From assembly GCA_030636065.1 (NCBI GenBank), contig DAOVXR010000150.1, positions 1 through 5,094 of the forward strand: 5,094 bases of DNA, in the 5' to 3' direction. Below are positions 1-4,492 of this stretch, one piece after another. Positions within the stretch are counted from its first letter, which is position 1, and each line of letters opens with the position of its first letter. The notes under the pieces are model-generated. The model worked only from the letters and a program-made list of their open reading frames with translations. It had not been told where the DNA came from and made no database searches. The DNA is from Sedimentisphaerales bacterium. GTDB lineage: Bacteria > Planctomycetota > Phycisphaerae > Sedimentisphaerales > SM23-30. A program made the translations under genes and the position numbers.

Positions 1-437
1 CGTGAGGCCTGCTCGTGGCCATAATGACTACAGCTACGCGAGCCGACAACCGCAACAGCCAACTCATCCTCACGAGTCAAATCACCTTTGACATATAATA
101 CGGCAGGAGGATCGTGGATTTGTTTTAGCAGAGGGGGATAGTCCGGGCAATCCAGTGTAATAATCCGTACGCCCAGTTCGTCGGCCAGGTCGAGTTCCTC
201 CTCAACGTCAATTTTATCACGGCTTTGAGTGATTCGCCGCGCGGTCTTGACACCGATCCCCGGCACCGAAGCAAGGTGTCCCGCCGAAGCCTCAAGCGCC
301 TGTTCCACCCCGCCAAAGTGCTTCAATAATCTCGCAAACGTGATTGCCCCAACCTGATCGGTCAGGTGCAACCGCAACCATCCGGCTATACGTTCACGAT
401 TGTTTTGTTCATTCTCAATCTGTTCACTATCAATCAT
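1..437 (-). CDS. dprA: DNA-processing protein DprA, N-terminal part (runs off the left edge)
   Basis: DprA binds single-stranded DNA and loads RecA during natural transformation; in the cell it acts in the cytoplasm. The first 145 codons are visible. Residues 15-75 form the N-terminal helical region with a helix-hairpin-helix-like turn (VPGIG at 58-62, followed by KTARRI). The family signature YPPLLKQIHDPPAVLYVKGD is at 100-119. The start of the Rossmann-type core, VVGSRSCSHYG, is at 130-140; the VGSR..S.YG pattern is highly characteristic of DprA/Smf. The ATG at 437 is chosen because AGAAGG (442-447) lies 4 bases upstream and the previous gene ends at 448, leaving a 10-base gap. It is therefore probably co-transcribed with the two small genes before it. 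The C-terminal two thirds, including the rest of the Rossmann domain, lie outside the window. No break is seen in the visible part. Confidence 0.95.
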   Translation of the reverse strand, partial: MIDSEQIENEQNNRERIAGWLRLHLTDQVGAITFARLLKHFGGVEQALEASAGHLASVPGIGVKTARRITQSRDKIDVEEELDLADELGVRIITLDCPDYPPLLKQIHDPPAVLYVKGDLTREDELAVAVVGSRSCSHYGHEQAS

Positions 438-447
438 TGTGCCTTCT

Positions 448-1020
448 TCATATTTTTCTTAATTCGGCCGCTTTTTCAATAAGTTGTTTCAGAAGATCAT
501 CCACCTGTAATTCATAAGCCCATTTTTTCATGTATTCCCAGTTGAGATCATCCCACTTTACTATCGCCACACCAACGGCATCACGAAATTGACGGCCCGG
601 TTGCTGCCCCCTGGACCACTCCAACTTACTCAAAATTACATCTTCCGGCGAAAGCATCCATATATCCAGGCCATTTATACTAACCTGTCGCCTTCGCTGA
701 AATTCCCCGATACTGAAAGGCCTTTTTTTACGAATAATAAGGTCAGCCTTCCATCCCGTATGATTATCAATCACATTGAACATCAAGCCACGATTAAGAG
801 CGTCCTGGGCGGTTTCCGGATTGACATAATAGTCATCGCCGAGTGATCGTATGAAACTATCCAGTTGTTTCTTGTCCGGATCGATAATCAGGTCAACATC
901 ATTTGTGGTTCGCGGTTCGCCGTGAAAGCTGCTTCCGAGGGAGCCGGCAATCATATAAGGAATCCCCGCCTTGTCCATAAGACCAATAAGTCTCTGTAAA
1001 AATTCTGTTTGGGTACTCAT
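448..1020 (-). CDS. Minimal nucleotidyltransferase (MNT/AbiEii-like family)
   Basis: A 190-residue protein with the nucleotidyltransferase (pol-beta superfamily) signature. AGSLGS at 25-30 supplies the GS motif. DVD at 41-43 gives the two metal-binding aspartates. D93 in KADLII is the expected third acidic residue. SPEDVILSKLEW at 124-135 is typical of the C-terminal half of AbiEii/DUF6036-like nucleotidyltransferases. All catalytic residues appear present, so it is predicted to be active. Members of this superfamily act as toxins that modify tRNA, or as antitoxins that AMPylate HEPN partners; which applies here cannot be told from sequence alone. Its ATG overlaps the stop of the upstream 87-residue gene (ATGA at 1017-1020), indicating translational coupling, and no strong ribosome binding site of its own is seen. 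dprA follows after 10 bases. The fold is clear; the biological role is inference. Confidence 0.85.
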   Translation of the reverse strand: MSTQTEFLQRLIGLMDKAGIPYMIAGSLGSSFHGEPRTTNDVDLIIDPDKKQLDSFIRSLGDDYYVNPETAQDALNRGLMFNVIDNHTGWKADLIIRKKRPFSIGEFQRRRQVSINGLDIWMLSPEDVILSKLEWSRGQQPGRQFRDAVGVAIVKWDDLNWEYMKKWAYELQVDDLLKQLIEKAAELRKI

Positions 1021-1280
1021 GTCTTGATCTCGACGTTGCCGAACGCCTCGCGGAACAACCGCTCACCCAGGGTCAAACGCATAACCGCCAGACGGACCTT
1101 GTCGTCATCATAATCCGGATGACGATCCTTTACCCCGGCTTCCACAAAGGCACGCATGTTATCACAGAGTTGAAATGTCATCTCGGCTCGATCTGATATA
1201 TCCAACTTACGCAAAATGTCATATTGCACCCGTGCGGCTTCCAAACTCGTATCACCGGCTATTATATCTTTATCTGTCAT
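1017..1280 (-). CDS. Small conserved-looking protein paired with the nucleotidyltransferase
   Basis: An 87-residue, probably helical and charged cytoplasmic protein without signal peptide or membrane segment. It contains an N-terminal segment ending in LRKLDISDRAEMTFQLCDN (residues 24-42), a central VEAGVKDRHPDYDDD (46-60), and a C-terminal VRLAVMRLTLGERLFREAFG (62-81). From memory, small proteins with this layout (AE/AR..F.L.., G...RHP, LGE.L.R..FG) often sit immediately before nucleotidyltransferase genes. I know no experimentally assigned function. The stop codon overlaps the start of the nucleotidyltransferase by 4 bases, so the two are translated together. The ATG at 1280 has only a weak upstream region (GTGTGTATCA) rather than a clear ribosome binding site, and no convincing promoter was found just upstream. 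It may be the partner (antitoxin or toxin) of the nucleotidyltransferase; that is inference from arrangement. Confidence 0.75.
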   Translation of the reverse strand: MTDKDIIAGDTSLEAARVQYDILRKLDISDRAEMTFQLCDNMRAFVEAGVKDRHPDYDDDKVRLAVMRLTLGERLFREAFGNVEIKT

Positions 1281-1304
1281 TGATACACACTTTATATAAG
1301 AACA

Positions 1305-1327
1305 GCATGGGCTTATGCCCGTCCTAT
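1305..1327 (-). repeat. REP-like hairpin, copy 1 (ATAGGACGGGC-ATAA-GCCCATGC)
   Basis: On the minus strand a GGGC/GCCC stem with an ATAA loop is preceded by ATAGGAC and followed by ATGC. It resembles the element at 1796-1820 in the same orientation: both read TAGG, purine, pyrimidine, GGG before the loop and CCCAYGC after it. A tetranucleotide like GTAG next to an imperfect palindrome is the layout of bacterial REP elements. It lies 15 bases past the end of the extended 102-residue frame, where it could also act as a transcript-end hairpin; there is no T-run, so a factor-independent terminator is not claimed. Confidence 0.45.
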
Positions 1328-1342
1328 ATTACTTTGCCACGG

Positions 1343-1438
1343 TTACCATGAAGTAGCACCATCTTCGGGAATATCCATTTCCACCCTTAGTTTCGAGATG
1401 AAAGAATTATCCCTCATCCTGATTTGGGATGCGCCTTA
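1343..1438 (-). other. In-frame continuation of the 102-residue gene beyond its TAA
   Basis: Reading on in the same frame after the TAA at 1436-1438 gives 30 sense codons: GASQIRMRDNSFISKL, then RVEMDIPEDGATSW, then TAA at 1343-1345. The text joins naturally to the preceding RGINI and looks protein-like, which suggests the full gene originally spanned 1343-1744 (about 133 codons). A stop-free run of this length has roughly a one in five chance of arising at random, so the argument rests on the quality of the amino-acid sequence rather than on length. There is no clear ribosome binding site before the internal ATG (in QIRMRD), so a separate small gene is less likely. A sequencing or assembly error is also possible. 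Confidence 0.4.
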
Positions 1439-1744
1439 AATGTTAATACCACGTCCCATAGAACCAATCTGACTCCTATAGTATTGTTCACATAGGTTGG
1501 CAAACTGGTTATGGTTCCACGTACCCTTATACGTTCCAATAATCTCTCCAACTTCAATCGGCTCTTCCTCGTAGTTAGTTCCATATGGTTGGCGCAAATC
1601 CACCTGCATGTTTTCATACTGCTTATCCTTTACTTCAAGGGTAAAGTGGATTACTGAGACCATGTAGTCATCGTTTTTATTAAAACTCTCGTAATTCTGC
1701 GAATCTTGTACCACCTTATTAAATGTTATTGTCGCTTTTGGCAT
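1436..1744 (-). CDS. Unrecognised 102-residue protein, possibly shortened by an in-frame stop
   Basis: I do not recognise the family with confidence. The product starts MPKATITFNKVVQDSQ and is polar, apparently beta-rich, with no signal peptide, membrane segment or cysteine cluster beyond one Cys. Notable pieces are SVIHFTLEVKDKQYENMQVD (residues 30-49), EEEPIEVGEIIGTYKG (59-74), and a C-terminal YYRSQIGSMGRGINI (88-102). The ATG at 1744 is preferred over an in-frame TTG at 1762 because AAAGGA (1754-1759) lies 9 bases upstream of it. The same frame continues beyond the TAA at 1436-1438 for 30 codons of plausible protein sequence before the next TAA (see the separate entry). The annotated end may therefore be a nonsense mutation rather than the ancestral terminus. 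Hairpin elements of similar sequence flank the gene at 1305-1327 and 1796-1820. It shares its strand with the 87-residue gene but is separated from it by 62-155 bases, so co-transcription is uncertain. Confidence 0.65.
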   Translation of the reverse strand: MPKATITFNKVVQDSQNYESFNKNDDYMVSVIHFTLEVKDKQYENMQVDLRQPYGTNYEEEPIEVGEIIGTYKGTWNHNQFANLCEQYYRSQIGSMGRGINI

Positions 1745-1772
1745 AATCTTTTTTCCTTTCAACTTTTATTTT

Positions 1773-1785
1773 GCCCCTTTAGGGC
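1773..1785. repeat. Small hairpin GCCC-CTTTA-GGGC
   Basis: A 4-base GCCC/GGGC stem with a 5-base loop, 29-41 bases upstream of the ATG at 1744 and therefore possibly in the leader of the 102-residue gene. It carries no T-run in either direction that would make it a convincing terminator. It sits next to the REP-like element at 1796-1820 and may belong to the same composite structure. Confidence 0.3.
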
Positions 1786-1795
1786 GTAAGAAAAA

Positions 1796-1820
1796 CGCGT
1801 GGGTCAAAGCCCCACCCTAC
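1796..1820 (-). repeat. REP-like hairpin, copy 2 (GTAG + GGTGGG stem)
   Basis: On the minus strand the sequence is GTAG, then GGTGGG, a GCTTTGA loop, then CCCACGCG: a GTGGG/CCCAC stem directly preceded by the tetranucleotide GTAG, as in REP elements. From memory, GTAGGGTGGGC-type palindromes are dispersed in many bacterial genomes. The copy at 1305-1327 is similar and in the same orientation, so the two bracket the 102-residue gene. No RAYT transposase (TnpA-REP) gene is present in the window. Confidence 0.5.
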
Positions 1821-1837
1821 AAAGACTGCCACCCATC

Positions 1838-1852
1838 AGGCAAGTATTGCCT
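1838..1852. repeat. Perfect hairpin AGGCAA-GTA-TTGCCT
   Basis: A 6-base perfect inverted repeat with a 3-base loop in the divergent intergenic region. It lies on the rightward side of the hairpin cluster at 1773-1820. It might be a weak operator or part of a repeat; no T-run follows, so it is not called a terminator. Confidence 0.3.
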
Positions 1853-1982
1853 TCAAAACAGTTGCTATCAAGTTACCATGAATTATTGTGGCAATCAATG
1901 CCTTTCCGGCAAAGCCATCGTCTGATACCGCGTAAAAAACGTTGCTGAAATAGGGGATAATGAGCCATTTTGCTACAATATG

Positions 1983-2009
1983 GGAAATATAGGAAATATA
2001 GGAAATTAT
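1983..2009 (+). repeat. Three tandem 9-base units (GGAAATATA)
   Basis: GGAAATATA occurs at 1983-1991 and 1992-2000, followed by a third unit GGAAATTAT at 2001-2009 that differs only in the last three bases. The array ends 16 bases before the -35 box of the promoter at 2026-2054. This is a usual place for activator binding sites or an AT-rich UP-like element. Possible roles are an iterated operator for the downstream c-di-GMP operon, or a slippage-prone tract whose copy number changes promoter activity. Neither is shown by sequence alone. Confidence 0.6.
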
Positions 2010-2025
2010 TACAAACAACGAATCT

Positions 2026-2054
2026 TTGACAACATATTTAAATTCTGGTAGAAT
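2026..2054 (+). promoter_or_regulatory. Near-consensus sigma-70 promoter of the rightward operon
   Basis: TTGACA at 2026-2031 matches the -35 consensus exactly. A 17-base spacer ends in TGG and is followed by TAGAAT at 2049-2054 (five of six -10 bases, with an extended -10 TGn). Transcription would start near 2061. That leaves only about 10 bases before the ATG at 2071 but about 22 before the ATG at 2083, which has a ribosome binding site; the promoter therefore decides the start of the first gene. Confidence 0.75.
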
Positions 2055-2072
2055 GAGGACGTGCTCGTAGAT

Positions 2073-2077
2073 GAGGG
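2073..2077 (+). promoter_or_regulatory. Ribosome binding site GAGGG for the start at 2083
   Basis: GAGGG lies 5 bases before the ATG at 2083. The alternative in-frame ATG at 2071 would have no Shine-Dalgarno sequence inside a transcript beginning near 2061, because the GAGGA upstream of it lies at or before the predicted start site. This supports 2083 as the start. Confidence 0.6.
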
Positions 2078-2082
2078 TCTTT

Positions 2083-2703
2083 ATGAAGCAGTTTCTGGAA
2101 ACTAAAAATAATTATCTGATAGGGGTCGCGACAGACAATTGGCGTGAACGGATCGAATGCGGGTTGCCTCGAGACGTGGAAGACATTTATTGGTATGACA
2201 ACGTCTATGAAGCGACGGCAGCGGCGGTTAATTTGAGCCAAAAAAACAAGCCGATTCTGCTGACGGTGATGATAGACTGCCTTTCGCGCGAGGAGATGGG
2301 TGTTTTCGCTACTTTGGCCGGAATGGACAAGGTACAGACGACGGCGGTTTCCGGGACAGGCAATCAGCTCAAAATGCGGCAGGCGGAAACGCTTGGGGCG
2401 GACAGAACAGTATTATTGAGCGAGCTGTCTCAGCCTGGTACTATAGAAAAACCATTCGTCGCCAAAGCCGAATCGCCGGTTACCGAAACCGAACCGTTGG
2501 ACATCGATGGTCTGCCGAAGAAGATCGCACAGGAACACCCCTCTGAAATACAGAAGGGTGCCACCCTGCCGAAAAACATCTCGGAGCTGGCTCCCTTGAG
2601 GCAGGCCCCGCAGAGCAGCCCCAGACGGAAACCGCCCATAATAGAAAGAGAAGAAAACCAACCGCTGCTGACCCCGGAGGAATTCGACGCCCTTCTCGGT
2701 TGA
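2083..2703 (+). CDS. Unrecognised alpha/beta protein with a C-terminal FliM-like peptide
   Basis: A 206-residue cytoplasmic protein (210 if started at 2071). Residues 1-115 look like a small alpha/beta fold with receiver-like rhythm: strands YLIGVAT (11-17), PILLTVMID (57-65), VQTTAVSG (84-91) and a GADRTVLLSEL (105-115) turn resembling the last strand of response-regulator receivers. The usual phosphorylation residues are not evident, so at best it is a pseudo-receiver. Residues 116-190 are rich in Pro, Glu, Lys and Ser and are probably a disordered linker. The last 12 residues, LLTPEEFDALLG (195-206), resemble the N-terminal LSQEEIDALL peptide with which FliM binds CheY. The gene is first in an operon behind a strong promoter, with a GGDEF protein 13 bases downstream, so it probably helps control c-di-GMP synthesis. 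I cannot name the family; function is inferred from context. Confidence 0.75.
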   Translation: MKQFLETKNNYLIGVATDNWRERIECGLPRDVEDIYWYDNVYEATAAAVNLSQKNKPILLTVMIDCLSREEMGVFATLAGMDKVQTTAVSGTGNQLKMRQAETLGADRTVLLSELSQPGTIEKPFVAKAESPVTETEPLDIDGLPKKIAQEHPSEIQKGATLPKNISELAPLRQAPQSSPRRKPPIIEREENQPLLTPEEFDALLG

Positions 2704-2706
2704 GGA
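2701..2706 (+). promoter_or_regulatory. Ribosome binding site TGAGGA overlapping the upstream stop codon
   Basis: TGAGGA includes the TGA stop of the 206-residue gene and lies 10 bases before the ATG at 2717. Overlap of stop and ribosome binding site suggests coupled translation of the two operon genes. Confidence 0.5.
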
Positions 2707-2716
2707 ATTATACTTA

Positions 2717-4210
2717 ATGGCTGACAAAGGCCTTGGACAATTTCAGGAAGCCCCGCAGTCGAATGCGAAAAATCGGATTCTGCTGCTCGGCGATGACGGT
2801 CGAATGGGACAAATGCTGCGGCGAGAACTCGGCGAAGGACAGTCGATTACCGAGGCAAATATTCTGGACGGTATCGTTCAGTTTGGGCTCCCGGCCGGCC
2901 GTACAGACCAGGGCGATTCCCAACCGAATCAGGGCTATGAACTAATACTGCTGAACGTGGAACGGCTGGGCAACAAAACAATACAGGCTGTCAGGGCGTT
3001 GAGACAGGTGGGGCTGCGGGCAAAATTGATCCTGTATGGAGAGGCGTTCGCGGAAGTATATGCCGGGCCGGCTTTGCGGGCGGGGGCAGACGATTTTATA
3101 GTGTGGCCTATACCACGGGCGGATCTGCAAACCTGCCTGAACGGTGTCGGCAAAAGTATCACGGACAAACATAACAACAGAATAACCAGGCCGGAAAAAG
3201 AGATAGGGCTAATAAAAACCGCACCGGCGGAAAGAATCAGGGAAGAATCAATCGAACCGGGAGTTTTGCATCGCTATCAGGCTCTGGCACAATTAGTACC
3301 AAAAGGGGTCTGTACCCTGATTGAGGAAGCGCAAAAAATACTGACAGAGGTGCTGCCGGTAGCGTGGGTCAGAATTCACAGCCCCGAAGTCAACGAAAAG
3401 GCAAATGAACAACATGAGCAGGAAGGTCAATCGGTACCGCTGATGGGGCCGAACGGCCAAACCGGCGAGATGATTGTAGGCCCACACCTGCCGGGAAAAA
3501 ATGAGATTGACTTAAAAGAAACGGCCGGGTTTATCGGCACATTATTATGCCTGGCACAGCGGGATGAGACACTGAAACAACTGGCCATGACCGACGAGCT
3601 TACCGGTGCGTACAACCGGCGTTATCTGGAGAATTTCTTGCGTCAGATGATCAGACAGAGCCAACACGAACATACGGAATTGACGCTGTTGTTGTTTGAT
3701 ATAGACGAGTTTAAATATTACAACGACAATTATGGCCATGCCGCAGGCGACGAGGTATTACGGCAGGCGATACAGTTGATTCGGCGATGTTGCCGGGAAC
3801 ACGATGTGGTAACGCGGATAGGCGGGGACGAGTTTGCGGTATTGTTCTGGGATTCGGGCCATCAGCGGCAGATTTTCAACAAGGACAACGACGACAATAA
3901 TCATCAGACAGGACAAAACTCAAGCCAATGGATGAATTCGGCCGTATCATCCAAAACTCATTCGGAAATGGTAATGTTTCTGAGTAACAGATTTCGTCGG
4001 TTGATGATGACCAACGAGTTTCCCGGCCTTGGTCCGGAGGCCCGCGGCGTACTAACAATCAGCGGCGGATTGGCTGGTTTCCCCTGGGACGGCCGAACGG
4101 TGGAGGAACTGCTGGCAGCGGCGGATGAGGCACTACTGCACGCCAAGAGAAGCGGAAAAAACCGCATCTACCTCGTCGGCCAAGAGCCGGAATCGCCCTC
4201 GACCAGTTGA
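2717..4210 (+). CDS. Diguanylate cyclase: degenerate receiver, GAF-like region, GGDEF domain
   Basis: A 497-residue cytoplasmic protein predicted to make c-di-GMP from two GTP. Residues 19-147 are receiver-like: ILLLGDD (21-27), strand ELILLN (75-80), strand KLILYGEA (103-110), GADDFIVWPI (123-132). The phospho-acceptor Asp is Asn80 and the conserved Lys of 'KP' is Trp130, so phosphorylation is unlikely. Residues about 180-288 look like a divergent GAF sensor, followed by the usual linker MTDELTGAYNRR (291-302). The GGDEF domain has FDID (327-330), NYGHAAGDE (338-346), GGDEF (369-373) and an inhibitory RxxD site, REHD (360-363), spaced five residues ahead. Catalytic residues are intact. An insertion of about 45 residues, rich in Asn, Asp, Gln and Ser, follows the active-site hairpin (about 379-425). 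The end has LTISGGLAGFPWDG (446-459) and ADEALLHAKRSGKNRIYLVG (469-488). It is second in an operon with the 206-residue protein. Confidence 0.92.
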   Translation: MADKGLGQFQEAPQSNAKNRILLLGDDGRMGQMLRRELGEGQSITEANILDGIVQFGLPAGRTDQGDSQPNQGYELILLNVERLGNKTIQAVRALRQVGLRAKLILYGEAFAEVYAGPALRAGADDFIVWPIPRADLQTCLNGVGKSITDKHNNRITRPEKEIGLIKTAPAERIREESIEPGVLHRYQALAQLVPKGVCTLIEEAQKILTEVLPVAWVRIHSPEVNEKANEQHEQEGQSVPLMGPNGQTGEMIVGPHLPGKNEIDLKETAGFIGTLLCLAQRDETLKQLAMTDELTGAYNRRYLENFLRQMIRQSQHEHTELTLLLFDIDEFKYYNDNYGHAAGDEVLRQAIQLIRRCCREHDVVTRIGGDEFAVLFWDSGHQRQIFNKDNDDNNHQTGQNSSQWMNSAVSSKTHSEMVMFLSNRFRRLMMTNEFPGLGPEARGVLTISGGLAGFPWDGRTVEELLAAADEALLHAKRSGKNRIYLVGQEPESPSTS

Positions 4211-4217
4211 TATCGTA

Positions 4218-4388
4218 TCAGAACGAGAGCAGGCAATGCCATATATACATATATCCCAGCGCCTCGTTATCTTCCCAAATCTTACGGACAAGTTCTTTAT
4301 CGCCGGTAATCTCCGGTAGTTCCCTGAGTTTTTCTTCCCAGGGAATACACACACCCGGTTTTCTTTTGGTTTCTTTCATTTTGACCAT
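4218..4388 (-). CDS. Probable small protein of 56 residues
   Basis: Not recognised. The product reads MVKMKETKRKPGVCIPWEEK, then LRELPEITGDKELVRKIWED, then NEALGYMYIWHCLLSF. It has a basic N-terminus, an acidic/basic helical middle and an aromatic end; it is too short and polar for a clear membrane segment. The ATG at 4388 is chosen because AGGGAG (4397-4402) lies 8 bases upstream; an upstream in-frame GTG at 4433 lacks such a site. It fills the gap between the URO-D family gene on the same strand and the end of the convergent diguanylate cyclase gene, 7 bases from its stop. Its amino-acid composition looks coding, but a chance frame or gene remnant cannot be excluded. Confidence 0.4.
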   Translation of the reverse strand: MVKMKETKRKPGVCIPWEEKLRELPEITGDKELVRKIWEDNEALGYMYIWHCLLSF

Positions 4389-4431
4389 CCGAATATCTCC
4401 CTGTTCATTTCTTCTGTCTTTCTTTCTCACC

Positions 4432-4484
4432 ACTCACAACCCACGATCGTGCCGTAGGCAGATTCGCCGAGGCGAACTCACAAC
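4432..4484. repeat. Palindromic block bounded by 9-base direct repeats
   Basis: ACTCACAAC occurs at 4432-4440 and again at 4476-4484, an exact 9-base direct repeat. The 35 bases between them (4441-4475) consist almost entirely of palindromes: CACGATCGTG (4442-4451, perfect), GCCGTAGGC (4451-4459), and TTCGCC-GA-GGCGAA (4463-4476, the last base shared with the repeat). The layout resembles a miniature inserted element with a 9-base target duplication, close after the stop of the URO-D gene. It might instead be a REP-like element (GTAG at 4454-4457 precedes the last hairpin) or help end the leftward transcript. Confidence 0.55.
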
Positions 4485-4492
4485 TTCTTAAA

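Larger units (their letters stand above)
1745..2070. other. Divergent intergenic region
   Basis: About 330 bases separate the leftward 102-residue gene from the rightward operon. The left 110 bases hold three hairpins (1773-1785, 1796-1820, 1838-1852). The stretch 1853-1980 has no convincing gene: a 60-codon minus-strand frame through it owes part of its peptide (ISYISYISH) to the tandem repeat at 1983-2009. An extended -10-like TGCTACAAT (1971-1979, plus strand) has no matching -35. The right end carries the 9-base repeats and the strong promoter described separately. The whole 1860-2060 stretch is visibly more AT-rich than the genes around it. Confidence 0.6.
4211..4492. other. Convergent region between the cyclase and URO-D genes
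   Basis: The 282 bases between the two convergent genes hold the probable 56-residue gene (4218-4388), a pyrimidine-rich plus-strand stretch (about 4360-4430) and the palindromic block described separately. A 7-base inverted repeat TTCCCTG/CAGGGAA (4320-4345, 12-base loop) lies inside the small gene. No hairpin followed by a proper T-run was found for either convergent transcript, so the transcription ends are not located. Confidence 0.5.

Noticed and set aside
125..316. A 63-codon minus-strand frame
   Set aside because: It is a shadow frame of dprA, whose correct frame carries unmistakable family motifs through this stretch.
589..846. An 85-codon plus-strand frame
   Set aside because: It is antisense to the nucleotidyltransferase, whose motifs run through the same bases, and it has no ribosome binding site or recognisable sequence.
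1414..1617. A 67-codon minus-strand frame
   Set aside because: It overlaps the better supported 102-residue gene in another frame and looks like chance sequence.
1983..2009. CRISPR-like array or replication iterons
   Set aside because: There are only three abutting 9-base units without spacers, and no dnaA or rep gene or clear DnaA boxes nearby.
1836..2018. A 60-codon minus-strand frame with a hydrophobic start (ISYISYISHIVAKWLI)
   Set aside because: Its repetitive start is the tandem GGAAATATA array read on the other strand; there is no ribosome binding site and the region is the promoter side of the rightward operon.
2413..2727. Long minus-strand frames opposite the 206-residue gene, and similar ones opposite the cyclase gene
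   Set aside because: They are antisense to strongly supported genes and have compositions typical of shadow frames.
4320..4345. Inverted repeat TTCCCTG/CAGGGAA as a terminator
   Set aside because: It has a 12-base loop, modest stem and no T-run after the stem on either strand.
4207..4491. A 94-codon plus-strand frame after the cyclase gene
   Set aside because: It is Ser/Leu/Ile-rich text from a pyrimidine-rich stretch, begins with TTG inside the cyclase stop region, has no ribosome binding site, and covers the palindromic block.
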